In this document: positions 36,646 to 47,038 of the stretch, one piece after another
Layout: each line of letters opens with the position of its first letter
Position numbering within the stretch: the stretch's first letter is position 1
Assembly: GCA_946800325.1 (NCBI GenBank)
Contig: OX326956.1
Span: 76,767,087 to 76,831,086 of the forward strand
Source of the DNA: Luzula sylvatica
Taxonomy: Eukaryota > Streptophyta > Magnoliopsida > Poales > Juncaceae
Reading direction: 5' to 3'
DNA length: 64,000 bases
Position numbers and translations under genes: made by a program
The notes under the pieces: generated by a model
What the model was told of the DNA's origin: nothing
The model's input: the letters and a program-made list of their open reading frames with translations, nothing else
Databases searched by the model: none

Positions 36646-37687
36646 TGAAGGAAATACAGTTTCAGGATCAACCATAAAAATGTACACAAGGATAAACGAA
36701 TGTAGGAGTACGTTCGTGGCCATAATTGTCAGTGGGAAAATCCGATTTGAATGGTTCAAATTGGGTTAGATAGATAATAAGATTATCTACAACCTTCATG
36801 AAGAAATATATTTCATATAAACGAAGTATCAGTGTCGTTTATGTGAAATACTGAAAGGGTGCAACAGTATGACATACAGTTAGTAAAACAGTCATAACTT
36901 TTGCATACGAACTCCAATTGGGCTGGGCCAAATTGGTTCGTGTAGATAATGAGATTATCTATAACTTTCATGTTGGGTGATTTTCTGTCTGAGAAATTTA
37001 CCAATTTCGAAATGACAGAATACTGACCAGATTCATGCAGTTTTCTGTGTGAGAGGGTGTATATTGGATATACATGCCTTTTGGCTAATCCTGATCATAT
37101 TAGGTATAAATAGGATATTTTCTCTCTCATCAATATAGTTGAATCATTTCTAAGCAATTGATTATTCTGCCCAATACACAAGAAAAGAGCAAATTCAGAT
37201 TTGATCTTTCGTGAGTGAAAAGGTGCGAAGAGAGAGAAATCGAGAAAAGAGTTTCTCGAGTGATAGAGAATCGATTAGATCGAGCAAGTTCGCCGGTGCA
37301 TCGTCTAGGCAGGTGCATCCGCGACCGACGTCTTACGAATCAACGTGGATACAAGTAGAGGAACGACGTTTGTGGTTCTTCGATTGTGATCGACTCGAGT
37401 AAGAAAGACGGTGGAAACGCTTGGACGCACGAAGACGAAATCGAGTGAACCGGCGTAGTTAACGAGTGGTGAAGAACGCGTGGTATGGGACGCGCGGATT
37501 GTCACCAACGTGACAGGAGATAGAAGGCAGCGATCAACCCTTCGTGTGCAATCAATTTTGCACCGGTATGAATCTGTCCTTCTAATTGCATCGTACCCTC
37601 GATGTCGTGACGTGATCTCGGGAATCGGGGAATCGGACCGGGCCTTCATTCCGCTGCGCGGGCCCGGGGTCGAGGATATTCCCTATA
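36646..37687 (+). mobile_element. Solo LTR of a retrotransposon (copy 2)
   Basis: This matches the solo LTR at 4295-5305 along its length but in the opposite orientation. It starts TGAAGGAAATACAG and carries a TATA-like GGTATAAATAGGATA near 37,100. Its last bases read CCCTATA instead of the CCCCAACA expected from copy 1. ATATA flanks both sides, but the local sequence is itself ATATA-rich, so this duplication is weak evidence. Confidence 0.75.
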
Positions 37688-37859
37688 ATATAATATAATA
37701 TAATATAATATAATAAAAAGAAATTAAAGAAATATAATATAATATAAATATAAATATTATATTATATAATGAGAATTAAATTTTCAAATATTCAAATCTT
37801 GGATTTGGTATCAAAGAATAAAACAAGGGGTTTGATATACATGATTTCAAAATACAACA

Positions 37860-38240
37860 AATCAAACAACTGACATGGATCAACAAATATTCAAATCTTG
37901 GATTACGTATCCATGCATATCAATATCCCCCAAATCAAATATGCCCTAAGTATCCTAGAAATATTATATATAATTTATTTAAAAATATTATGGGTCAAAA
38001 TATATAATGGCCCGAAATATCATAAATGGAGTATCCCACCCGTATTCTGGACGTATTCCCAGTTGTATCCTTCCGTATCATGCCGTATCCCCGCTGTATC
38101 CGGAAGAAAAAAAATTACAATATTCAGATACGTCATGTGGCGTATCCGATACGTATTCGAGACATATCACATCCGTATCCGTATCGAATACGCGTATCCT
38201 TAGGATACTTCTGCATTTTGAAAATATCCACGTAACATAG
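37860..38240. mobile_element. Second fragment of the GTATCCGATAC hAT-like family
   Basis: The same GTATCC/GGATAC motif cluster recurs at 38,020-38,215. It ends in GGATATTTTC-type sequence with CGTAACATAG, the inverse of the family end. With 36,087-36,575 it may be one older element split by the solo LTR, or two copies. Confidence 0.4.
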
Positions 38241-38294
38241 GTTAAATGTGATGGGGTGTTAGTTTTTCTTGCAAACCGAGTTTTAGGCGTTGAT

Positions 38295-38767
38295 TAGGGG
38301 TGTTCAAAAGGTTCGGTTTATTCGGATATCGAACCGAACCGGTCGAATTCGGTTTAATCGGTTCGATTTTTCAGTTTATTTGGTTCGGTTCGGTTCAAAA
38401 AATGGTATTGTTCGGTTTATTCGGTTCGGTTCGGTTTTGATATGATGAAAACATATTAAACCGAACCGACCGACATCTCATTTTTCGTAATTTTCAATAT
38501 AATAATATTAAAACATAAAAAAATAATATAATTATATTTTATAATATGTATTTATATTTTTTGATAAATAAAATATATTTTTTTGATAAATATATTTTTA
38601 TTTTAAAGTGAATAAACCGAATAAGAATCCGGTTTATTCGGTTTGGTTGTTAATCGGTTCGAAAGTTAAAACGGTTCGGTTCGGTTTGAATTTAGTTCGA
38701 TTCGGTTTAAATTGGTTTGGCCTTATTCGGTTCGGTTTGAACCGAACCGACCGAATGAACACCCCTA
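38295..38767. mobile_element. hAT MITE of the TAGGGGTGTTCA family
   Basis: Perfect inverted ends TAGGGGTGTTCA and TGAACACCCCTA are flanked by the 8-base near-duplicate GCGTTGAT/GCGGTGAT (one mismatch). GGTTCGGTT and AACCGAACC motifs are repeated many times at both ends around an AT-rich core. This is a well-known plant hAT MITE layout. No coding capacity. Confidence 0.88.
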
Positions 38768-38921
38768 GCGGTGATTATACTTGATATACTTGTTCCGGAC
38801 TGTGACATATTACACACAATTTTACATGTAACGAGTCATTTCAAAATAATAATGTTTGTACTTTTTAAGCTAAAATCAGTATCATATAACTCATTGTATC
38901 TTGAATATATTTTTAGTTAAA

Positions 38922-38924
<3 letters not shown>

Positions 38925-39008
<84 letters not shown>
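38925..39008. repeat. (AT)n microsatellite
   Basis: An uninterrupted TA tract of about 84 bases, continued after the next element at 39,204-39,232. Confidence 0.97.
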
Positions 39009-39010
<2 letters not shown>

Positions 39011-39201
39011 ATGATTTAAATTGCGTCGCAATTGCGCCGCAATAGCGCAAATCGCAATAAATATCCACAAAACGCAACACCGCAACCTGCTATATAGCGC
39101 CGCAATATCGCCGCAATATGGCGCAATATGACGCAATATCGGGGATCATGTGTAAATTATCGTTCAAGCGCAATAGACCGCTATATCGCAATTTAAAACA
39201 T

Positions 39202-39203
<2 letters not shown>
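39009..39203. mobile_element. hAT-like element, family TTTAAATTGCG, copy C
   Basis: The ends CAATGATTTAAATTGCG and CGCAATTTAAAACATTG are inverted. ATATATAT lies on both sides, so the element sits inside a TA microsatellite. At 195 bases it is the shortest of the three copies and consists almost only of subterminal GCAATTGCG/CGCCGCAAT motifs. Confidence 0.8.
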
Positions 39204-39232
<29 letters not shown>

Positions 39233-39236
<4 letters not shown>

Positions 39237-40214
39237 GTTTATTAACTAATATATATAAACGTACTGTATTCGTATTCTAGTAATTTTGAAAATTATTATA
39301 TGGAAAATTATACTACTCTTCTCAAATTCACCCATCAAATCGTGATGAGGTAAGTATGAAATCATTTTGTCATATTGACCAATTCACCCATCCAATTTGC
39401 ACTCAATTAATTAAACATTCAATTAACACCTAAATAAAATACAATTAAAAGTTCAATTATATTATGTATTTAAAACGTACTCATTAAATAATTTCTTTAT
39501 TATATGTTCCTTAAATTAATTTATCAAAAATATAAACAATCATTTATGTAAACAATAAAAAACCGGTTAATACTTTGAAAGAAGTACTTTATATGAATGA
39601 ATATTATTTTTAGTATTTTTTTGGAAAACAAGAATATTTTTTGGTTTATGAAATTTTTTCAAAGTATTAATTTTGATTTTTGTTTATTTGCATTGTAGTG
39701 TTTCGTTATGATATGAGGAACAAATTATAATTTAATTATTTTAAATATAATATACTTTAAATTAAGTAGGGGTATTTTGGTAAAGTTTACGAATTACTAC
39801 TTTAGATTCAAAAAAAATAGCTCTTGAAATAGCGTTACCCTTAAACTAATCGATGGTTCAATGAATTAATTTTCAATTAAAATAATTAAACTAAAATTAC
39901 AAAATTAATTGGGGAACATTTTGAATGTAAATTGGAGCTCTCATTTAATCGCGATGTCATCGTGATAACATCATGATTTGATGTGTACAATATGAGGACA
40001 TGGTAAAATGCCTCTTATTATATCGTCGTATTTTTTTATCTTATTAGATACCATACACGATCCGTGCAATTTAGATATTAAGAAGTGATGTTGAAATTTG
40101 GGAGCAGCTAAATGGCCTCCTAGAAAAATGCCTCCTGGACTTCTTGTTGGCCTATTATTTTCAGTCCTTTTCCAGAAATTAAGACCTCTCGCCAAACCCC
40201 CTTTCTTGTTGGCC
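39233..40214. other. Intergenic stretch without a gene
   Basis: AT-rich, no coding frame. The segment TTGTTGGCC + TATTATTTTCA at about 40,143-40,163 equals the two sides of the copia insertion joined together. Confidence 0.45.
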
Positions 40215-40404
40215 TGAAAGAGTTAGAGAGAGAGAGAGAGAGAAAATAAATTTCGTGAATAGTAATGAACAGTACACGACATTTTGTTTTTATACTCTCT
40301 CAAACTAATACACAAAAACCAAATACGCAAGGACTAAAATTAATAATAACACAAATCTAAATGGATCATCCATTAGCTTAACGGATGCTCCATTAGTCTT
40401 AACA
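40215..40404 (-). repeat. 3' LTR of the copia element
   Basis: It starts TGTTAAGACTAATGG on the minus strand and ends CTCTTTCA. Its first bases supply the TAA stop of the pol frame (40,399-40,401). Confidence 0.92.
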
Positions 40405-42540
40405 TCCCCCCTCAAACGAAACCGGGGAGGCATGAACGGTGAGTTTGGAACGAAGAACACTGAAACGCGGAGCGGGAAGAGCTTTGGTGAGGACATCCGC
40501 GACTTGATCGGAGGAGCAAATGAATTTCACTTGTAATTGCTTGGAATCAATGCGATCACGGATGAAGTGAAAATCAATCTCGATGTGCTTCGTTCGAGCA
40601 TGGAAGACGGGATTGGACGCAAGGAAGGTTGCACCCAAGTTATCGCACCAAAGTACCGGCGAGGATAGAAGAGGAAAATTGAGCTCACGGAGAAGAGATT
40701 GGAGCCAAATTACCTCGGCGGTGGCCATGGCGAGACTCCGGTATTCCGATTCGGTACTTGACCGAGCAACGGTATGTTGCTTCTTTGAGCTCCAAGAAAC
40801 GAGATTCGGTCCGAGGTAGATGCAAAATCCCGTCGTGGAGCGGCGATCATCGGGACAACTCGCCCAATCGGCATCGGAATACGCATGAAGGGTCGGAGCA
40901 TCAAGGTTGGAGAGATGCAAGCCGTGAGTAGGGGATCCTTTTAAATAGCGAAGTACCCGTTTCACCGCGATCCAATGGTGCTCGGTGGGACAATGCATGA
41001 ATTGCGAGAGCCGGTTGACCGCAAAGGAAATGTCCGGTCGGGTAATAGTGGCATATTGAAGTGCACCTACAACACTCCGATATTCAAAAGGATCGTCGAG
41101 AGGTTTACCTTCGTACTTGGAGAGAACCGAGCCCGACGGAAGAGGAGAAGAAATCGGCTTGGCTCCATCCATTTTTGTTTTCGCGAGAAGCGAGGAGATA
41201 TAGCGAGCTTGGTTGAGGTGAATGCCGTTGGGGGTTTGAACGGCATGGATTCCGAGAAAGTACGAGAGGACACCGAGATCCTTCAACGAGAATTGAGCAC
41301 CAAGTTCGCGAATGAGGGTGTCGACGATGGACTCATCACTACCCGAAATAATGATATCATCAACATACACAAGAAGAAATACCGTATGGTCATCGCGTGT
41401 ACGGATGAAAAGAGATGAATCCGATGAAGACACGATGAAGCCGAGACTAAGGAGGGCCGAGCGAAGTTTATGAAACCACGCACGTGGCGCTTCTTTGAGA
41501 CCGTAAAGTGCATTTTTCAACAAACACACATGGTTGGGAAATTCCGAGTTAATAAAACCGGGAGGTTGAGACATGTATACCGTCTCATGAAGATCCCCGT
41601 GAAGAAAGGCATTGTTGACATCAAGTTGTCGTAGGGACCAACCGCGTGAAATTGCGATGGAGAGCACCACCCGAATTGTAACCGGTTTGACCACCGGACT
41701 AAATGTCTCCGTATAATCAACACCTTCGGTTTGGTTATAACCTTTGGCGACCAACCGCGCCTTGTGGCGTTCAATCGACCCATCCGAACGCCGTTTGAGC
41801 TTGTACACCCATTTGCATCCCACGACGTTTTGGTTGGAGGGTGGTGGTACGAGAATCCACGTCTTGTTTTGAACGAGCGCATCGAGTTCATGGGCCATGG
41901 CTTGACGCCAAGGAAGATGCTTGTTGGCATTCGATAAGCACGTCGGTTCGTCATCATCCACGGATACGGAGAAGGCCAAGGGATGCTTCGTGGCCGTATA
42001 GAGGTGGTAATCGGAGAGGTCTTTGAGGCGACGCGTGTTGGCACGTTGACGAGTGATCATTGGGTGTCGAGAAGCGGGAACGACGAGTGTCGACATAGAC
42101 GAGGAAGAAGGTAGGGGCACGTCGGGAGGTAAGACCGAGGTATTCTGGGCGAGGTCGGTGGTGGTCAGCGATCTCGGCGGACTAGGAGGGTCTCGGTTTG
42201 GCACGTCGGGGGGTAAGACCGAGGTATGCTCGGCGGACTCGGTAGGGCACGTCGGTCTCGGCGGACTAGGAGGGGTATGTGGTACGGTCTCGGTGGTACC
42301 GGTGGTGCGCGAAGGAACCAGCCGAATTTCCTCAACATGAGAGTGACCACCGCGCAAGTCCGCACCGCGAGTATGAGGGACGGGTGTCGACGTCGAATGC
42401 CGAGCAATGTCCTCCCGAGTGTCCCTAAAAAATGGCAAAACCGTTAGAGGAGAGTAAAACGTATCAATAGTCCGAGAGGAAGGCGGGTCACCTTCGACGA
42501 GTGTCTTTATGGGGTATTCATCGCACCACAAAGGATACAA
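40399..42540 (-). pseudogene. Copia pol, reverse transcriptase and RNase H part
   Basis: The 713-codon frame carries the copia RT domain from about residue 210 ([31 protein letters not shown]). The active-site motif YVDDIIISG follows, then a copia RNase H with [28 protein letters not shown] and [13 protein letters not shown]. Conserved acidic residues are present, so the enzymatic part itself looks undamaged. Its first residues, [11 protein letters not shown], come from the inverted repeat beside the micro-inversion and are not native, so it is cut off from the integrase part. The ATG start is therefore accidental. Confidence 0.9.
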
Positions 42541-42673
42541 ATGCCTTCATCTTGAGACGAATCGAGTGTACATTAGTCGTGATGTCACCTTCGACGAACA
42601 AACATTTCCGTTTGCCGCTCAAGATGAAGGCATTTGTATCCTTTGTGGCTCGATGAATACCCCATAAAGACAC
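42501..42673. repeat. Micro-inversion with 56-base inverted arms inside copia pol
   Basis: Arms 42,501-42,556 and 42,618-42,673 are inverted copies with two mismatches. The 61 bases between them read on the plus strand as RVYISRDVTFDEQTFPFA, the conserved copia segment that should follow KGYKCLHLE on the minus strand. A small segment has thus flipped and its edges have been duplicated, interrupting pol on the coding strand. Confidence 0.9.
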
Positions 42674-43934
42674 ACGGTAGCGAGCGAAATTCGAGCTTGT
42701 TCTTATTGTAGGGGCGCAAGTTCGGAAAGCATGCACATCCAAGGACTCGTAAGAACGCATAATCCGGCTCTTGCTGAAAAAGACGCTCGAAAGGGGATTT
42801 TTGCGAGGATATAGGTAAGCGATTGATAATGAAAATAACGCTTGAAAATACCTCATCCCAATATTCGAGAGGGATGGAAGCCGAGGAGATGCACGAAAGG
42901 GCAAGCTCGAGGATATGGCGATGTTTGCGCTCGGCTACACCGTTTTGCTCGGGGGTGTGAGGGCATGAGAGTTGAGGCGTGATGTCGGGATGAAGTCGAA
43001 AAATCGGCTTGTATTCGGTACCACCATCCGTTTGGAGAACCTTGATGGATCTAGCAAACAAGTTTTCCACAACCTTTTTAAATTTCTCAAACACAACCGA
43101 CACTTGGTCCTTGGAAGAAAGAAAATATAACCAAGTGAATCGAGAGAATTCATCGACAAAAATGACATAATACTTATAACCCGAATTCGATACAACCGGA
43201 GACGGACCCCACAAATCCGAATGAACAACATCAAGAGGAAACTTAGCACGAAAAATAGAACGAGAAAACGGTAATTTGTGTGCTTTCGCTTTAGAACAAT
43301 CGTTACAAAAAGAAATAGTTTTAGACATAGTCGGAAGAGAAAACTTCGTTAAAAGATGAGCGGTGGTGGAAGATGACGCATGACAAAACCGACGATGCCA
43401 CGTATCGGCGGAAACTCGACTCGTCAAGAAAGCTAGGGGCGAGGACACTAGGGAAGAAGAAAGCTTGTAAAGACCATCAACAAGAGTGGCTTGAAGAAGC
43501 ACCTTGTGCGTTGCTCGATCCTTGACAAAACAAAGAGAAGAATAGAATTCAAGATAAACATTATTGTCACGAGTAAAACGAGAGATACTTAAAAGATTTT
43601 GAGTAATGGACGGGACATGAAGAATATCTTTTAAAATAAAAGATTTAGATGGAGAAGAAATACGAGAAGACCCAAGATTAAGAATTTTTAAACCTTCACC
43701 ATTGCCGACACGTAGTTGATCATGGCCGAGATACATGGAATGTGTCGAGAGGTTGTTGAGATCGGCCGTCACATGATGCGTGGCACCCGTATCAAGAAAC
43801 CACTCGGTGGGAACGACGGAGTTAGGTGGGGCATCGGTGGAGATGGCTTGCGCGGTTTGAGCTTGAGGCGAAGCATTCGTCATCGGTTGAATAGTTGCGT
43901 CGCAACATGGCCCGGCTTGTCGCAAATTTGGCAC
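42585..43934 (-). pseudogene. Copia pol, protease and integrase part
   Basis: The 449-codon frame contains the aspartic protease motif WFLDTGATHHVT and the GAG-pre-integrase zinc motif (WHRRFCH ... CNDCSKAK). The integrase core follows with its D-D-E residues in HSDLWGP, LQTDGGTEY and EQNGVAERKHR. It ends with a foreign tail (RQTEMFVRRR) where the micro-inversion starts, then a stop. It overlaps the end of gag in another frame, so normal gag-pol continuity is lost. Confidence 0.9.
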
Positions 43935-45367
43935 ACGTCTTCGGATTTACGTCCCCCACGACCATGTCGGCCACCACGTGCACCATTGCCACGACCACGA
44001 TTCGGAAAAGGAGGCCTCGAAAACCGGGGAGGTGCGGTGTGAACCGGTGTCGGAAGTAAACCTGCAAAAGAATTCGGAACCTTAGGTTTGGCGGCGGCAA
44101 TTTGGGCAATCGGCGGCATAGCATCATGAGAGTCGATGCGACGCTCGAGGCAACGAAGATGACCGAGAAGCTCCATGAGAGGCAACGGATTCGGACGCAT
44201 GGAAACATTCATGACAAAGGCGTCGTACTCGCGGCCAAGTCCGTTGAGGATGTGGAGAACAAGATCCATCTCCGAAATTGGGGACCCCAAAGAAGCGAGG
44301 CGATCCGCAAATGTTTGCATCTTTTGTACGTAATCCGAGCAAGAAATTGATGGATCCTTTTTGGTCGAGTGGAGAAGTTGCTTGATTTCGAGGAGAGAGG
44401 ACATCGCCGGATTTGCGTATAATTGATGGATGACTCGCCAAAGATCCAAGGACGTGCCACAATTTACAAATTGAACAAGTACCGTTTCGGAGAGGGATGA
44501 GAAAAGCCACGCAAGGATGAGAGCATCTTGACGTTTCCACAAGTCGTGATGCGGATTGAGGACAAAAGAATAAGATTCGCCTTCTTGAACGGTAATATGC
44601 GCGGGAGGCGAGAGTTGAGAACCATCGACGAAATGCATGAGTCCGTAACCGGTTAGAACCGGAATGACTTGCGATTTCCAAAGGAGAAAATTTTCGCGAT
44701 TCAACTTGATCGAGAGCGGGTGATTGAAGGTAATCGGTGAGCGAGAGGGAGGTGGATCACCCGAATAAGAGAGGTTGGCACTAATCGGCGGAGTTGGATG
44801 AGATATTTGCGGACCGTATGTGCCAAGTGGGGGCGCAAATTGAGAACCGAACGATCCGGCCGGAGCAAGAGGAGAGGAGTAGAGATGTTGGGGCGCAAAG
44901 GAGGAGGTTGCGGCCGGTGGAAAAAGAGAGGCGGAAGCTTGATGGATGTTTTGTGGAGCGGGAAACCCGGGCGGAAAAGAGGGAGAGGCTCGCTGCGAAG
45001 TGGGCGAGTAGGGGTGCTGGCCGAGAGGATTTCGGGCGAGAGATTGATGGCCGAGAAGGTCGAGGGGCTGTGAGGGGTGTGGCCCGAGCGGGTGGGGGGG
45101 CTGGCCAGGGGCTGTGTGGGCATGGGGCTGGGTGCAGGGCGCATAGGGGCTGGGCGCATAGGGGATCATAGGGGCTGTGTGGGCGCATAGGGGCTGTGGG
45201 CGCATAGGGGCTGTGTGGGAGTGGGTGGAGGGGATGGGCAGCGGCAGCGGCTGCACAGTCGGAGAGGCGGCTAGGGTTTGCTCGGCAGCCATGGAGATGA
45301 CGGCTAGGGTTTCGTCGAAAGTCGCCGTAGGAGGAGGAGGAGGCGATGTAGAGGAGTTTTGCGCCAT
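43880..45367 (-). pseudogene. Copia gag with an incomplete zinc knuckle
   Basis: From ATG at 45,367 the frame runs about 495 codons. A Pro/His/Ala-rich N-terminal third is followed by the copia gag core (NRENFLLWKSQVIPVLTGYG, LWRVIHQLYA, ILNGLGREYDAF) and a basic Arg-Gly-rich stretch. It ends in a zinc knuckle that begins CQICDKPGH but lacks the last Cys. The frame stops a few codons later. Pol begins in a different frame across the same bases, so a small frame change at the knuckle is likely. An in-frame ATG lies four codons further upstream. Confidence 0.85.
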
Positions 45368-45432
45368 GATTTGCCGCAAGGAAGAAGAAAGAAAAAAATT
45401 CGCCGTATTTCGCTAGGAGGCTCGTGATACCA

Positions 45433-45619
45433 TGAAAGAGTTAGAGAGAGAGAGAGAGAAAATAAATTTCGTGAATAGTAATGAACAGTACACGACATTT
45501 TGTTTTTATACTCTCTCAAACTAATACACAAAAACCAAATACGCAAGGACTAAAATGAATAATAACACAAATCTAAATGGATCATCCATTAGCTTAACGG
45601 ATGCTCCATTAGTCTAACA
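45433..45619 (-). repeat. 5' LTR of the copia element
   Basis: Nearly identical to 40,215-40,404. Its inner edge abuts the primer-binding site at 45,432 downward. Confidence 0.92.
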
Positions 45620-45652
45620 TATTATTTTCACACTTCAGTTCACCAAACGTTG

Positions 45653-45690
<38 letters not shown>

Positions 45691-46651
45691 AATCCGATGG
45701 CTTTTGTTGTTGGCGAGGCGGTTGTAGGGGCGGTGGTGAAGCTGTTGGTCAATAAGCTCAGCTCCGCTATTGTGGCGGAAATTGGATCGATTTGGAATTT
45801 CACTGATGATTTGGAGAAGATAAAGCAGACGCTTAGCACGTTGGGCGCCGTCCTCAAGGATGCGGAGAGGCAAACTAAGAGGGAAAATGGTGAGGTCGTG
45901 CAACTATGGCTCAAACGACTCAAGATAGCTGCTTATGAGGTTTGTTACGGTCCCTTCTGGCCGAATTTGTTATCAATCAATCACTCCATAATCCATATGT
46001 GTACAATTAGTTCTAAATTGTATTTAATAGTAAGATAAAATTGAAACTAATCTAATTTTGTTGTTCGTGTGACAAGATTGATGACATGCTTTGCGACTTC
46101 GAAGACAATACACCAAAGAAGAAGGACAAGGTCTTGGATAACCTGGTGCAAAATGCAGGATTGTTGTTCTCCTCCTCCAATCAGGTCCAATTGCGGAGAG
46201 CAATGGCCAATAAGATATATGAGATGAGGAAGAAACTTAATTTCATTGTAGAAGAGCACGCCAAATTTAACTTCAGTATTGGTAGTGGCTCGAACCGTTC
46301 AGCTGAGCAAGAGGATGTCCATCACAGAGAACGAGAAACCACCTCATTGATTGCTGAAAATACTGTAATCGGAAGGGATGCGGAGAAAGGAGAGCTAATC
46401 AGGTTGTTGCTAGATGATAGCAACGAGCAAGTTACCATTATTCCTATTGTTGGATTAGGAGGTATGTCCATTTTACATTCTAATCCAAATTCGAAACTAC
46501 ATGCTTACACATATTGACTTAATCATTACTACTTTATTTATTTATATTTTCAACTTTTCCTTTTCTTCATTTTGGGAATCGGGTTGAAGCTTTGTAAGCT
46601 GTTTTGGGTAAATGTAAACACATTCTCCTATTTGTTTTTTTCGATTAGAAG

Positions 46652-47038
46652 GTTCTGAAAGTCGAAATTGGACTCGGTAACTGAAACCGACTCAGAAATC
46701 GGCCGAGTTGGATCAGAAAGTCGAATTTTTTTATAAAGTAAAAATTATTATAAAATGAAAAATATATATAAAAAAGTATTTAAAAAATTAACAAAACTTA
46801 CACATATACAAATTTTCCACATTTAAATATCTTCCACTAAAACTAAGACTTGCCACATCTACAAACTTAAACAAAAAGAAATTCACACATCATGTTTATG
46901 TCAAACTAGCCACATTTACAAAATAACACCATCTTCAAAAAAAAAAAAAAAAAAAAAAATTACAAACTCGCCAAAACTCTAGAACGAGACTGAGTAGGCA
47001 GAGTATATGTTATCTCGACCGAGTCAATAAACGGCCAT
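46652..47038. mobile_element. Probable DNA transposon in the P-loop-proximal intron
   Basis: A 387-base insert is flanked by the perfect 9-base duplication GATTAGAAG (46,643-46,651 and 47,039-47,047). It carries several GACTCGG/CCGAGTC-type motifs near both ends and an A20 run. A 9-base duplication is typical of Mutator-like elements, but the ends themselves do not form clear inverted repeats. Confidence 0.55.

Larger units (their letters stand above)
40215..45619 (-). mobile_element. Ty1/copia LTR retrotransposon, recent but defective
   Basis: The element is 5,405 bases long. LTRs of 190 bases (40215-40404, 3' LTR) and 187 bases (45433-45619, 5' LTR) differ only by a GA repeat unit, one substitution and one T, so the insertion is young. 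Directly inside the 5' LTR lies TGGTATCACGAGCC, close to the tRNA-iMet primer-binding site TGGTATCAGAGC. Before the 3' LTR is a polypurine tract (TTTGAGGGGGGA). The order gag, protease, integrase, RT and RNase H is copia type. Gag and pol are out of frame, and pol is broken by a micro-inversion. I find no 5-base target-site duplication. Confidence 0.93.

Noticed and set aside
41517..45188. Many 60-190-codon frames on both strands within the copia element
   Set aside because: They are shadows of gag and pol in other frames, caused by the higher GC of the element.
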